From assembly GCF_000715075.1 (NCBI RefSeq), contig NC_134093.1, forward strand, positions 100,238,826-100,302,825: 64,000 nucleotides of DNA, read 5' to 3'. The first letter of the stretch is position 1. Each line of letters begins with the position of its first letter. The DNA comes from Nicotiana tabacum (lineage: Eukaryota > Streptophyta > Magnoliopsida > Solanales > Solanaceae). The notes beneath the pieces are model-generated. The model was given only the letters and a program-made list of their open reading frames with translations. It was not told where the DNA came from and ran no database searches. Below, in pieces: positions 20,961 to 34,220 of this stretch. Made by a program: the position numbers and the translations under genes.

Positions 20961-22470
20961 TATCCAACCTCATAAGTCTGTTGGCCAAGGATTGAATGTC
21001 CAATGCTTATGGCCTCTCCTCTGCTGAAATGAATGCCAAACTACCCATACTCTCAGCCTTTCTGCTCAAGGCATTAACAACCATATTTGCCTTGCCGGAT
21101 GATAAAGGACGGTAATATCATAATCTTTTAGTAACTCAAGCCACCTGCGCTACCTCAAATTGAGATCCCTCTGCTTGAAAAAATGCTGCAAGCTGCGATG
21201 ATCGGTGTAAACCTCACAGGACACCCCATAGAGATAATGCCTCCAGATCTTGAGAGCATGAACTATTGCGGCCAACTCCAAATCGTGTACGGGGTAATTC
21301 TTATCGTGGGGATTCAGCTGGCATGAAGCATATGCAATAACTCTCCCCTCTTGTATCAATACACACCCCAAGACAACGCATGAAGCGTCACAATACACAG
21401 TATACATCCCTGAATTGGAAGGCAACTCTAGCACCGGTGTTGTAGTCAATGCGGTCTTGAGCTTCTGAAAGCTCGCCTCGCAATCATCAGACCATCGGAA
21501 CGGGGCACCCTTCTGGGTCAATCTAGTCAAAGCTGCTGCAATAGATGAGAAGCCCTCCAAAAATCGGCAATAATAACCTTCTAACCCAAGAAGCTCCTGA
21601 TCTTGGTTGTTGTGGTAAGGCGAGGCCAACTCTGAACTACCTCGATCTTCCTAGGATCTACCTTAATACCCTCGCATGATACAACATGTCCCAAGAATGC
21701 CACAGAATCTAACCAAAACTCACACTTGGAGAACTTAGCATATAGCTTCTGTTACCGCAAGGTCTGAAGCACCACTCTTTAATGTTGCTCGTGCTTCTCC
21801 ATGTTACACGAGTAGATCAATATGTCATCAATGAAAATAATGAAAACGAGTCAATATATGGCGGGAACACCCAGTTCATCAAATCCATAAATGCTGCCGC
21901 GACGTTAATCAAGCCGAAGGACATCACTAGGAACTCATAGTGGCCATATCTAGTCCGAAAAGCTATCTTTAAAACATTCGAATCACGAATCTTTAGCTGA
22001 TGATACCCCGATCTCAAGTCGATCTTAGAGAACACCCTGGCACCCTGCAACTTGTCAAACAAATCATCAATACGCGGCAATGGGTACTTGTTCTTAATAG
22101 TAACTTTGTTCAACTGGCGGTAATCAATGCATATCCGCATAGTCCCATCCTTCTTCTTCACGAACAACACCGATGCACCCTATGGAGACACACTCGGTCT
22201 GACGAACCCATTTTCTAGAAACTCCTCAAGTTGTTTTTTCAACTCCTTCAAATCTCTCGGAGCCTTGCGGTACGGTGGAATAGAGATAGGCTGGGTACCT
22301 GGAGCCAAATCAATTCGAAAATCGATATCACAATCTAGTGGCATGCCTGGTAGATCAGAAGGAAACACATCGGAGAACTCTCGCACCATGGGCACTGAAT
22401 TAATCATCGGGGTCTCTATGGAAGTATCCCAAACATAAGCTAGATAACCCAAACAACCCTTCTCGACCAT
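20961..22470 (-). pseudogene. E2 reverse transcriptase and RNase H remnant
   Basis: RT on the minus strand: MVEKGCLGYLAYVWDTSIET (22470), [40 protein letters not shown] (22170), [17 protein letters not shown]. The catalytic FIDDILIY box comes in a shifted frame near 21835-21810. RNase H (21629-21150) is open for 159 codons and keeps all three acidic landmarks: [19 protein letters not shown] and [10 protein letters not shown]. At least two frameshifts separate the parts. In the family these enzymes copy element RNA into DNA inside cytoplasmic particles. Confidence 0.9.
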
Positions 22471-22527
22471 ATGTCGAGCCTTCAGGAAAGAGATAACCCG
22501 ACTAGATGCACTGATAGACGAACCCTT

Positions 22528-22986
22528 CTACTCCAATCTAGGCAACTCTAGAATTGCTAAGGTAACAGTCTTGGCATGGCAATTAAGGACGACATGATAT
22601 GGAGACAACCAGTCCATGCCCAGGATGACCTCAAAGTCGGTCATATCAAGCAACAAAAGATTCTCTCTAGTCTCATAACCACATAAAGTCACAATACATG
22701 ACCAATAGATCCAATGCACAACAACAGAATCACCCACTGGCATGGACACATATATAGGAGTACCCAAGGACTCACGAGGAATACCTAAAAAAATGAGCAA
22801 ACAGAGATGAAACATATGAATATGTAGACCCTGGATCAAATAGTACCAAAGCATCCCTACCGTAGACAGAAATAATACTTTGATCACGGCATCTGGGGCT
22901 ACCGTATCTAGTCTGGCTGGAAAAATATAGAACCTAGCTAGAGCGCCACCTGATTGGCCTCCACCTCTAGGACAGCCCCTACCCAC
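22528..22986 (-). pseudogene. E2 protease remnant
   Basis: The minus-strand open stretch of 152 codons contains the DFEVILGMDWLSPYHVVLNC landmark near its end. The active-site region is read out of frame (LIQGLHIHMFHL in place of FDPGSTYSYVS), which shows a frameshift just before it. The order relative to gag and RT is normal. Confidence 0.8.
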
Positions 22987-22998
22987 CTTTCCTCCGCC

Positions 22999-23795
22999 TC
23001 AAGGCGGCCGGACGACAGGTGTGGTAGCTGGTGCTAAAAGCATAGGCTGCTGACCCTGCTGCACTGCATTGCCCCAAAGCCTGGGGTAGATCCTCCTCAC
23101 ATGACCAATATCCCCACACTCGAAACAACCCCTCAGAATGGTAGACTGTTGACCTAAAGTCTGACCCTGATGGCCTGAATACCCACTGGAGGAACCACGA
23201 ATAGCTGGTGGATGGTAGGAGCTCTCTGGAATGGTGCTGAAATAGGGCCGCACTGGAGCACCCCGAGGAGGTGGCGGTGCTAGATATGTGGGCCTGCTAG
23301 ACTGACCCCTCACAAACTGACCTCTACCCTCAAACGGAGCTCCACTAAACCCTCCAGAATATCGAAACCGCGTGTCCCTCGACGTCTTCTCTCGACTTCG
23401 CAGACGAACACCCTCGATCCCCCCAAGCTATCTCCACAACTAGCTCGTATGAAGTCCTCATCTCAACCTCTCAGGCCATAGTGGCCTGGATACCAGAGTG
23501 CAAACCCTCAACAAACCTCCGCACTCTCTACGCATCGGTGGTAAGTATCATAAGTGCATGGTGAGACAACTCAGAGAATCTCGCCTCATAATCGGTCACT
23601 GACATCTGACCCTGCTGAAGCTGCTCGAACTGAAATCGCAGCTCTTCGCTCTGAGAGGGTGGAATATATCTATCTAGAAAGAGGCATGTGAACTGGTCCC
23701 AAGTCAAATGAAGAGAACCTACTGGCCTGCCGAGAAGACAAAACTACCACCATCTACAGGCCCTCCCCTCCAGTTGAAAGGTGGTAAACGGTCAA
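22999..23795 (-). pseudogene. E2 gag remnant
   Basis: The minus strand gives a typical gypsy gag: LTFYHLSTGGEGL-like start in a shifted frame, then EELRFQFEQLQQGQMSVTDY, a basic linker, and a proline-rich stretch (APPPPRGAPVRPYFS). The zinc knuckle GCFECGDIGHVRRIYP (about 23140-23085) has its last Cys replaced by Tyr. Where E1 has TAG stops, this copy retains CAG (FEQLQQGQ). It is cut at 23795 and joined to E4. Confidence 0.82.
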
Positions 23796-25450
23796 ATTTC
23801 CACAATTAAGCCCGAGTACGTACTCGTCGCCACGCGTACACGGCCGTCACATTACACAATTAGCACAAATAACTCAAATCCTAAGGGGTAGTTTCCCTCC
23901 ATAAAGTTAGGCAAGATACTTACCTAAAAAAAGCTAGACCGATACTCTAAAATGACCTCGAGTGAAAAAACCTCCAGACGGCTCAAATCTTGCCAAAATA
24001 ACTTCAAACCATAAATAAAACTCATAGAAAATAATTCTGGATAATAAAGCTTTGATTTTTAATTAAAACTAAAAAGTCAACTCAAAAGTCACCCCCCAGG
24101 GTCCTCACCTCAAAACACGACAAAATTTACAAAACCCGAACACCATTCCGATACGAGTCCAACCATACCAAAATTATCAAATTCTGATATCGAATCGCCC
24201 TTCAAATCCTCATTTTACATTTTTGAAAGAGTTTACAAAATTTTACATTTTCTTTCATTCAATTCACTAATTTAACGATGAAAATAATGAAATAAAATCA
24301 AATCCGGGTAAAGATCACTTACCCCAAACAACCACGTGAAGAACCCCTCAAAAATCGCCCAAAAACAAGGCTTTCAACTCAAACAAAATAATGAAAAATG
24401 ACAAGCACCAATCCTTAATGTTTCTGTCCAGATTCGCACTTGCGCAACAATTCGCGCGTTTGTGAGCTCGTATTTGCGAGCTATGACTAGCATTTGCGTT
24501 CCAACCAGCCAGACCAGTGGCCGCACCTGCGCAGTAAAATTTCGCACCTGCGACATCGCGGATGCGTCCAAACAACTGCAAAAGCGGACTGCCTTACAGA
24601 ACCGAGCTCTCCTTTCGCAAAGCGATTGCGCATCTGTGCCAAAATCTCCGCAGAAGCAAAGCAACATGACACCCCCATCTCTCTGAAGCGACCAACAATG
24701 ATGCATAAGCAACCACACACATGTGCTCCAAAAATGCGCAGGTACTACGCACCAGAACCAGACTTGTCCAGCATGCTCCTAACAATCCGAAACCCGTCCA
24801 AAATTCACCCATGCCACTCGGGACCTCGTCCCAACATACCAATAAGTACCATAACTTAATACGGACCTACTCGAGGCCCCAAATCATATGAAATAACGTC
24901 AAAACTACGAATCACACCTTAAATCGAACTTATAAATTTTTAAATCTTCCGACTTCCAAAACTCGTGCTGAAACGTATCAAATCAATTCGGAATAACCTC
25001 AATTTTTTTATGCAAGTCCCAAATGGCATAACGGAGCTAATACAACTCTCGGAATCGCAATCCGAACCCGATATTAACTAAGTCAACTCTCGGTTAAACC
25101 TCTCAACCTTTCAAAACTTCAACTTTTTCACTTTTCGCCGAAATGCTTTAAATTATCATATGGACCTCCAAATCGAAATTCGGACACACGCCTAAGTCCA
25201 AAATTACCATACAAATCTATTAAAATCATCAAAATAATATTTCGGAGTCGTCTACATAAAAGTCAAACTTCGATCAATATTTACCACTTAAGCTTCTAAC
25301 ACAAGAATCCTTCTTCCAAATTGATCCCAAATCATTTGAAAACCGAACTCGACCATACACGCAAGTCATAACACATAATAAGAAGCTTCTTGAGACCTTA
25401 AGCCACCGAACATGACGCTAATTCTCAAAACGATCGATCGGGTCGTTACA
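23796..25450 (-). repeat. E4: LTR fragment, partly inside the tandem array
   Basis: On the minus strand the LTR starts at 25450 with TGTAACGACCCGATCGATCG. It contains the CGCACCTGCG cluster (about 24430-24760) and an AAGTATCTTGCCTAACTTTA segment near 23925, and breaks off at 23796. No interior belongs to it: next to its start is a LINE fragment. The array boundary (24461) cuts through its CGCA cluster, so only its first 990 bp were amplified. Confidence 0.8.
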
Positions 25451-26050
25451 CCCTTCTTAGGGATGACTTGTGAATCCAGCCTCACTTCCACATCCGCATC
25501 ACGTGTTACGTTGTTGAACTTGTATTCTAAATACATTATTTTAGTCCTACTCATCTTGAAACCTTTTGACTCCAGGTTCTGTCTCCAAACCTCCAGCCTC
25601 GCGTTAGCACCACATCATGTCTCGTCAATTAGTATTATATCATCCGCAAATAACATGTACTATGGCATATCCTCTTGAATATGCCGCGTCAGAACTTTCA
25701 TCACCAAGGTAAATAAAATCGGGCTAAGCACGGATCCCTGATGCAAGCGCATCCCGACAAGGAAGTGTTCTGAATCTTCTTCCACGTCCTAACCGGGGTC
25801 TTAACTCCATCATACATATCCTGGATCACCCTAGTATAAGCTACGGGCACACCCCTAACCTCCAAACACCTCCAAAGAACCTTTCTCACACCCCTAACCT
25901 CCAAACACCTCCAAAGAACCTTTCTCGGAACTTTATCATAAGTTATTTCTAGGTCAATAAAGATCATGTGCAAGTCCTTCTTTCTATCCCTATACTGCTT
26001 TATCAGTCTCTTAATAAGGTGAATGGCTTCCAGTACTATTTTAGTGTTGT
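25451..26050 (-). pseudogene. RTE-type LINE reverse transcriptase fragment (unit 1 of 7)
   Basis: On the minus strand the fragment reads [20 protein letters not shown], then [48 protein letters not shown]. In shifted frames it continues [17 protein letters not shown], the catalytic YMLFADDIILIDE (FADD codons at about 25650-25639), and [36 protein letters not shown]. This order and wording fit the palm and thumb of plant RTE-clade non-LTR elements. The fragment ends abruptly at the E4 LTR. Frameshifts and a stop make it non-functional. The equivalents are at 28729-29289, 31970-32530, 35211-35771, 38452-39012, 41691-42251 and 44932-45531. In units 1 and 7 the 39-bp duplication adds 13 in-frame codons. 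Confidence 0.85.
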
Positions 26051-26545
26051 GACTTGAAATATGTTGGAGATGGCAAAAAAAATGAATACATTGCTAGCTT
26101 TTGTTCAGATCTTTCTCATTGTATAGCTATTAAAAGTTTTAGAATATCAAATCAACACCACGCATGTTAAAACTATTCATATATAGCACCCATAGTTCGT
26201 CACTAGCTCCAAGATTTTGCATATTTTGATGAGGACAAAGCGATATATTAAAATTAAGAAAAAAACGAATATATTACATAGTGCAGACTCCTTCATATGT
26301 GTATATGTTTTTTTTTCTTTTGCTTAAAACATGTCAAATAATCAAAACGAGAAATAGTAATAATTTAAAATTCCTGCATACTGCATTTGCCTTTACTGCT
26401 CTATCATTCAGCATGTCAAACTAGGGGGAAGAGGAGAGGATAAACAAAAAAGACAATGGCTTCGTCTCATAACAGTTATCTCTTGAGGTTATCATATTTC
26501 TTCAATATTGAGCAGGATAAACTTAAAAGGAAATATATAAACTAG
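26051..26545. other. Unidentified AT-rich segment (unit 1; repeated in every unit)
   Basis: About 0.5 kb between the LINE fragment and the LTR fragment matches nothing else in the window. Near its end (26456-26545, + strand) is a 29-codon frame starting MASSHNSYLLRLSYFFNIEQ. It is present unchanged in all seven units (starts 26456, 29695, 32936, 36177, 39418, 42657, 45937). It stops right at the LTR breakpoint. It could be a captured 5' end of a host gene or LINE 5' sequence; I do not recognise it. Confidence 0.4.
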
Positions 26546-27173
26546 TCCGATTGACCTCAAATTTTGTGCACAAGTTATAATTGACATTACGGACCTACTC
26601 CAACTTTCGGAATCTAAATCCGACTCCGATATCAAAAAGTCAACTCCCGGTCAAACTTCTCAAAATTATCCAAATTTTCAACTTTCGCCCAAATGACCCC
26701 AAAATGACCTACTGACCTCTAAATCCACATCCGGACGCGTTCCTAAGACCGGAATCATCATATGGAGATATTCCCAGACTCAGAATCCCAAACAGACGTT
26801 GATATCATTGAAATGCACTTCAACTCAAATTTATGAAATTCTTCCAAAATGCCAACTTCCACAATAGGCGCTGAAACGCTCCGGGTCATTCAAAACTCGA
26901 TCCGGACATACGCCCAAGTCCAAAATCATCATACGAACCTATTGGAACCTTCCAATCCCGATTCCGAGGTTGTTTACTCAAAAATCAAACCCTAGTCAAA
27001 TCTTCCAACTTAAAGCTTCCGAAATTAGAATGTTATTTTCAAATCAACTACGAACTTTCCGAAATTCAATTCCGACCACGCGCACAAGTCATAATACCTG
27101 AAGTGAAGTTACTCAAGGTCTCAAACCACCGAACGACGCACTGGAGCTCAAAACGACCGGTCGGGTCGTTACA
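26546..27173 (-). repeat. LTR fragment of E5 type (unit 1; repeated in every unit)
   Basis: On the minus strand the LTR starts at 27173 with TGTAACGACCCGACCGGTCG, next to the PPT complement TTCTCTCCCACTTAAACATA. It is therefore the first part of the E5 3' LTR. Around 26785 it seems to switch to a segment closer to E4 (24985-25200), so it may be a join of two LTRs. Its start lies at 30412 in unit 2 and at 46654 in unit 7. Confidence 0.7.
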
Positions 27174-27738
27174 TTCTCTCCCACTTAAACATACGTTCGT
27201 CCTCGAACGTGCTAAGAACGGCTATGGAGTTGTCCGAAATCATTGTTTAATGCCTCGTGCACCTACCCGTACTACCACAACTCAGTTGAGCCCATTAGCT
27301 CGAGCAAACCCGAAAATCCTCCCTATTATCTAGTCAAATAAGCCTTAGAGCCAAATTCCAACATCTGAAATCCTTTACCAGGTCTGTTTCCAATATACGA
27401 ACATTGTATCCATCACTACACGGTGCACCAATACATGATTTCATACCTTTACTGAATTCATACCATGCATAGTAACTCACATGACCATAATAACATCCTC
27501 TGACAACGATAGTTGAAATCCCACGAATCTGATGCCCCCACGCACCTCACGAAACATATAAGTCTCATTTCAACTCTCGCAATACTGCCACAACAGAAAG
27601 GATGTGTAGAAATTCATAACCAACTTCCGAGTCAACAATTCATTGAGTCCCTCCTCCTGACAAGGACCATTACCCCATTATGAACCAAATAACGATATTT
27701 TTTTTTAACATGCCTCATATAATCCGAGTCAATAATCT

Positions 27739-30700
27739 TGTGAGCTCGTATTTGCGAGCTATGACTAGCATTTGCGTTCCAACCAGCCAGACCAGTGGCC
27801 GCACCTGCGCAGTAAAATTTCGCACCTGCGACATCGCGGATGCGTCCAAACAACTGCAAAAGCGGACTGCCTTACAGAACCGAGCTCTCCTTTCGCAAAG
27901 CGATTGCGCATCTGTGCCAAAATCTCCGCAGAAGCAAAGCAACATGACACCCCCATCTCTCTGAAGCGACCAACAATGATGCATAAGCAACCACACACAT
28001 GTGCTCCAAAAATGCGCAGGTACTACGCACCAGAACCAGACTTGTCCAGCATGCTCCTAACAATCCGAAACCCGTCCAAAATTCACCCATGCCACTCGGG
28101 ACCTCGTCCCAACATACCAATAAGTACCATAACTTAATACGGACCTACTCGAGGCCCCAAATCATATGAAATGACGTCAAAACTACGAATCACACCTTAA
28201 ATCGAACTTATAAATTTTTAAATCTTCCGACTTCCAAAACTCGTGCTGAAACGTATCAAATCAATTCGGAATAACCTCAATTTTTTTATGCAAGTCCCAA
28301 ATGGCATAACGGAGCTAATACAACTCTCGGAATCGCAATCCGAACCCGATATTAACTAAGTCAACTCTCGGTTAAACCTCTCAACCTTTCAAAACTTCAA
28401 CTTTTTCACTTTTCGCCGAAATGCTTTAAATTATCATATGGACCTCCAAATCGAAATTCGGACACACGCCTAAGTCCAAAATTACCATACAAATCTATTA
28501 AAATCATCAAAATAATATTTCGGAGTCGTCTACATAAAAGTCAAACTTCGATCAATATTTACCACTTAAGCTTCTAACACAAGAATCCTTCTTCCAAATT
28601 GATCCCAAATCATTTGAAAACCGAACTCGACCATACACGCAAGTCATAACACATAATAAGAAGCTTCTTGAGACCTTAAGCCACCGAACATGACGCTAAT
28701 TCTCAAAACGATCGATCGGGTCGTTACACCCTTCTTAGGGATGACTTGTGAATCCAGCCTCACTTCCACATCCGCATCACGTGTTACGTTGTTGAACTTG
28801 TATTCTAAATACATTATTTTAGTCCTACTCATCTTGAAACCTTTTGACTCCAGGTTCTGTCTCCAAACCTCCAGCCTCGCGTTAGCACCACATCATGTCT
28901 CGTCAATTAGTATTATATCATCCGCAAATAACATGTACTATGGCATATCCTCTTGAATATGCCGCGTCAGAACTTTCATCACCAAGGTAAATAAAATCGG
29001 GCTAAGCACGGATCCCTGATGCAAGCCCATCCCGACAAGGAAGTGTTCTGAATCTTCTTCCACGTCCTAACCGGGGTCTTAACTCCATCATACATATCCT
29101 GGATCACCCTAGTATAAGCTACGGGCACACCCCTAACCTCCAAACACCTCCAAAGAACCTTTCTCGGAACTTTATCATAAGTTATTTCTAGGTCAATAAA
29201 GATCATGTGCAAGTCCTTCTTTCTATCCCTATACTGCTTTATCAGTCTCTTAATAAGGTGAATGGCTTCCAGTACTATTTTAGTGTTGTGACTTGAAATA
29301 TGTTGGAGATGGCAAAAAAAATGAATACATTGCTAGCTTTTGTTCAGATCTTTCTCATTGTATAGCTATTAAAAGTTTTAGAATATCAAATCAACACCAC
29401 GCATGTTAAAACTATTCATATATAGCACCCATAGTTCGTCACTAGCTCCAAGATTTTGCATATTTTGATGAGGCCAAAGCGATATATTAAAATTAAGAAA
29501 AAAACGAATATATTACATAGTGCAGACTCCTTCATATGTGTATATGTTTTTTTTTCTTTTGCTTAAAACATGTCAAATAATCAAAACGAGAAATAGTAAT
29601 AATTTAAAATTCCTGCATACTGCATTTGCCTTTACTGCTCTATCATTCAGCATGTCAAACTAGGGGGAAGAGGAGAGGATAAACAAAAAAGACAATGGCT
29701 TCGTCTCATAACAGTTATCTCTTGAGGTTATCATATTTCTTCAATATTGAGCAGGATAAACTTAAAAGGAAATATATAAACTAGTCCGATTGACCTCAAA
29801 TTTTGTGCACAAGTTATAATTGACATTACGGACCTACTCCAACTTTCGGAATCTAAATCCGACTCCGATATCAAAAAGTCAACTCCCGGTCAAACTTCTC
29901 AAAATTATCCAAATTTTCAACTTTCGCCCAAATGACCCCAAAATGACCTACTGACCTCTAAATCCACATCCGGACGCGTTCCTAAGACCGGAATCATCAT
30001 ATGGAGATATTCCCAGACTCAGAATCCCAAACAGACGTTGATATCATTGAAATGCACTTCAACTCAAATTTATGAAATTCTTCCAAAATGCCAACTTCCA
30101 CAATAGGCGCTGAAACGCTCCGGGTCATTCAAAACTCGATCCGGACATACGCCCAAGTCCAAAATCATCATACGAACCTATTGGAACCTTCCAATCCCGA
30201 TTCCGAGGTTGTTTACTCAAAAATCAAACCCTAGTCAAATCTTCCAACTTAAAGCTTCCGAAATTAGAATGTTATTTTCAAATCAACTACGAACTTTCCG
30301 AAATTCAATTCCGACCACGCGCACAAGTCATAATACCTGAAGTGAAGTTACTCAAGGTCTCAAACCACCGAACGACGCACTGGAGCTCAAAACGACCGGT
30401 CGGGTCGTTACATTCTCTCCCACTTAAACATACGTTCGTCCTCGAACGTGCTAAGAACGGCTATGGAGTTGTCCGAAATCATTGTTTAATGCCTCGTGCA
30501 CCTACCCGTACTACCACAACTCAGTTGAGCCCATTAGCTCGAGCAAACCCGAAAATCCTCCCTATTATCTAGTCAAATAAGCCTTAGAGCCAAATTCCAA
30601 CATCTGAAATCCTTTACCAGGTCTGTTTCCAATATACGAACATTGTATCCATCACTACACGGTGCACCAATACATGATTTCATACCTTTACTGAATTCAT

Positions 30701-30979
30701 ACCATGCATAGTAACTCACATGACCATAATAACATCCTCTGACAACGATAGTTGAAATCCCACGAATCTGATGCCCCCACGCACCTCACGAAACATATAA
30801 GTCTCATTTCAACTCTCGCAATACTGCCACAACAGAAAGGATGTGTAGAAATTCATAACCAACTTCCGAGTCAACAATTCATTGAGTCCCTCCTCCTGAC
30901 AAGGACCATTACCCCATTATGAACCAAATAACGATATTTTTTTTTTTAACATGCCTCATATAATCCGAGTCAATAATCT
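27739..30979. repeat. Array unit 2
   Basis: Same five parts, without the 39-bp duplication and with T11. The E4 LTR ends at 28728 and the LTR fragment ends at 30412. The junction with unit 1 (ATCCGAGTCAATAATCTTGT, then GAGCTCG) is the same at all six internal boundaries. Confidence 0.93.
28729..29289 (-). pseudogene. RTE LINE RT fragment, unit 2
   Basis: Same fragment as in unit 1 without the 39-bp duplication. It has C where units 1 and 7 have G (GCAAGCCCATCC). Confidence 0.85.
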
Positions 30980-33900
30980 TGTGAGCTCGTATTTGCGAGC
31001 TATGACTAGCATTTGCGTTCCAACCAGCCAGACCAGTGGCCGCACCTGCGCAGTAAAATTTCGCACCTGCGACATCGCGGATGCGTCCAAACAACTGCAA
31101 AAGCGGACTGCCTTACAGAACCGAGCTCTCCTTTCGCAAAGCGATTGCGCATCTGTGCCAAAATCTCCGCAGAAGCAAAGCAACATGACACCCCCATCTC
31201 TCTGAAGCGACCAACAATGATGCATAAGCAACCACACACATGTGCTCCAAAAATGCGCAGGTACTACGCACCAGAACCAGACTTGTCCAGCATGCTCCTA
31301 ACAATCCGAAACCCGTCCAAAATTCACCCATGCCACTCGGGACCTCGTCCCAACATACCAATAAGTACCATAACTTAATACGGACCTACTCGAGGCCCCA
31401 AATCATATGAAATGACGTCAAAACTACGAATCACACCTTAAATCGAACTTATAAATTTTTAAATCTTCCGACTTCCAAAACTCGTGCTGAAACGTATCAA
31501 ATCAATTCGGAATAACCTCAATTTTTTTATGCAAGTCCCAAATGGCATAACGGAGCTAATACAACTCTCGGAATCGCAATCCGAACCCGATATTAACTAA
31601 GTCAACTCTCGGTTAAACCTCTCAACCTTTCAAAACTTCAACTTTTTCACTTTTCGCCGAAATGCTTTAAATTATCATATGGACCTCCAAATCGAAATTC
31701 GGACACACGCCTAAGTCCAAAATTACCATACAAATCTATTAAAATCATCAAAATAATATTTCGGAGTCGTCTACATAAAAGTCAAACTTCGATCAATATT
31801 TACCACTTAAGCTTCTAACACAAGAATCCTTCTTCCAAATTGATCCCAAATCATTTGAAAACCGAACTCGACCATACACGCAAGTCATAACACATAATAA
31901 GAAGCTTCTTGAGACCTTAAGCCACCGAACATGACGCTAATTCTCAAAACGATCGATCGGGTCGTTACACCCTTCTTAGGGATGACTTGTGAATCCAGCC
32001 TCACTTCCACATCCGCATCACGTGTTACGTTGTTGAACTTGTATTCTAAATACATTATTTTAGTCCTACTCATCTTGAAACCTTTTGACTCCAGGTTCTG
32101 TCTCCAAACCTCCAGCCTCGCGTTAGCACCACATCATGTCTCGTCAATTAGTATTATATCATCCGCAAATAACATGTACTATGGCATATCCTCTTGAATA
32201 TGCCGCGTCAGAACTTTCATCACCAAGGTAAATAAAATCGGGCTAAGCACGGATCCCTGATGCAAGCCCATCCCGACAAGGAAGTGTTCTGAATCTTCTT
32301 CCACGTCCTAACCGGGGTCTTAACTCCATCATACATATCCTGGATCACCCTAGTATAAGCTACGGGCACACCCCTAACCTCCAAACACCTCCAAAGAACC
32401 TTTCTCGGAACTTTATCATAAGTTATTTCTAGGTCAATAAAGATCATGTGCAAGTCCTTCTTTCTATCCCTATACTGCTTTATCAGTCTCTTAATAAGGT
32501 GAATGGCTTCCAGTACTATTTTAGTGTTGTGACTTGAAATATGTTGGAGATGGCAAAAAAAATGAATACATTGCTAGCTTTTGTTCAGATCTTTCTCATT
32601 GTATAGCTATTAAAAGTTTTAGAATATCAAATCAACACCACGCATGTTAAAACTATTCATATATAGCACCCATAGTTCGTCACTAGCTCCAAGATTTTGC
32701 ATATTTTGATGAGGCCAAAGCGATATATTAAAATTAAGAAAAAAACGAATATATTACATAGTGCAGACTCCTTCATATGTGTATATGTTTTTTTTTCTTT
32801 TGCTTAAAACATGTCAAATAATCAAAACGAGAAATAGTAATAATTTAAAATTCCTGCATACTGCATTTGCCTTTACTGCTCTATCATTCAGCATGTCAAA
32901 CTAGGGGGAAGAGGAGAGGATAAACAAAAAAGACAATGGCTTCGTCTCATAACAGTTATCTCTTGAGGTTATCATATTTCTTCAATATTGAGCAGGATAA
33001 ACTTAAAAGGAAATATATAAACTAGTCCGATTGACCTCAAATTTTGTGCACAAGTTATAATTGACATTACGGACCTACTCCAACTTTCGGAATCTAAATC
33101 CGACTCCGATATCAAAAAGTCAACTCCCGGTCAAACTTCTCAAAATTATCCAAATTTTCAACTTTCGCCCAAATGACCCCAAAATGACCTACTGACCTCT
33201 AAATCCACATCCGGACGCGTTCCTAAGACCGGAATCATCATATGGAGATATTCCCAGACTCAGAATCCCAAACAGACGTTGATATCATTGAAATGCACTT
33301 CAACTCAAATTTATGAAATTCTTCCAAAATGCCAACTTCCACAATAGGCGCTGAAACGCTCCGGGTCATTCAAAACTCGATCCGGACATACGCCCAAGTC
33401 CAAAATCATCATACGAACCTATTGGAACCTTCCAATCCCGATTCCGAGGTTGTTTACTCAAAAATCAAACCCTAGTCAAATCTTCCAACTTAAAGCTTCC
33501 GAAATTAGAATGTTATTTTCAAATCAACTACGAACTTTCCGAAATTCAATTCCGACCACGCGCACAAGTCATAATACCTGAAGTGAAGTTACTCAAGGTC
33601 TCAAACCACCGAACGACGCACTGGAGCTCAAAACGACCGGTCGGGTCGTTACATTCTCTCCCACTTAAACATACGTTCGTCCTCGAACGTGCTAAGAACG
33701 GCTATGGAGTTGTCCGAAATCATTGTTTAATGCCTCGTGCACCTACCCGTACTACCACAACTCAGTTGAGCCCATTAGCTCGAGCAAACCCGAAAATCCT
33801 CCCTATTATCTAGTCAAATAAGCCTTAGAGCCAAATTCCAACATCTGAAATCCTTTACCAGGTCTGTTTCCAATATACGAACATTGTATCCATCACTACA

Positions 33901-34220
33901 CGGTGCACCAATACATGATTTCATACCTTTACTGAATTCATACCATGCATAGTAACTCACATGACCATAATAACATCCTCTGACAACGATAGTTGAAATC
34001 CCACGAATCTGATGCCCCCACGCACCTCACGAAACATATAAGTCTCATTTCAACTCTCGCAATACTGCCACAACAGAAAGGATGTGTAGAAATTCATAAC
34101 CAACTTCCGAGTCAACAATTCATTGAGTCCCTCCTCCTGACAAGGACCATTACCCCATTATGAACCAAATAACGATATTTTTTTTTTTAACATGCCTCAT
34201 ATAATCCGAGTCAATAATCT
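30980..34220. repeat. Array unit 3
   Basis: 3241 bp, T11, no 39-bp duplication. By eye I saw no private change relative to unit 2. Confidence 0.93.
31970..32530 (-). pseudogene. RTE LINE RT fragment, unit 3
   Basis: Copy of the unit 2 fragment. Confidence 0.85.

Larger units (their letters stand above)
7148..23795 (-). mobile_element. E2: minus-strand Ty3/gypsy element, split by E3
   Basis: Read on the minus strand, 23795 to 20339 gives gag, protease, RT, RNase H and the first half of integrase. An LTR follows at 20338-19464, continues on the other side of the E3 insertion (9065-7148), and lacks its last 50 bp or so at 7148. The 3' half of integrase, the chromodomain and the PPT are deleted: integrase sequence joins the LTR directly near 20338. 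The 5' LTR and leader are gone and gag is cut at 23795. E2 is less mutated than E1, with long open stretches in RNase H and gag, but it is still inactive. Confidence 0.88.
24461..27738. repeat. Array unit 1
   Basis: Parts: E4 LTR 24461-25450, LINE fragment 25451-about 26050, AT-rich segment about 26051-26545, LTR fragment about 26546-27173, E5 3' interior 27174-27738. It carries the 39-bp duplication (25848-25886 repeated at 25887-25925), T9 near 27698, and private A at 24895. It shares G at 25749 and A at 26235 with unit 7 only. Confidence 0.93.

Noticed and set aside
24494..24859. A 121-codon frame (+) starting MRSNQPDQWPHLRSKISHLR, repeated seven times
   Set aside because: It lies wholly within an LTR, is made largely from the CGCACCTGCG cluster, overlaps equally long frames on the other strand, and resembles no protein. 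Its repetition reflects the array, not selection.
25366..26032. Functional LINE
   Set aside because: Only part of the RT is present, with frameshifts and a stop before YMLFADD. There is no endonuclease, and it is cut by an LTR on one side and unknown DNA on the other.
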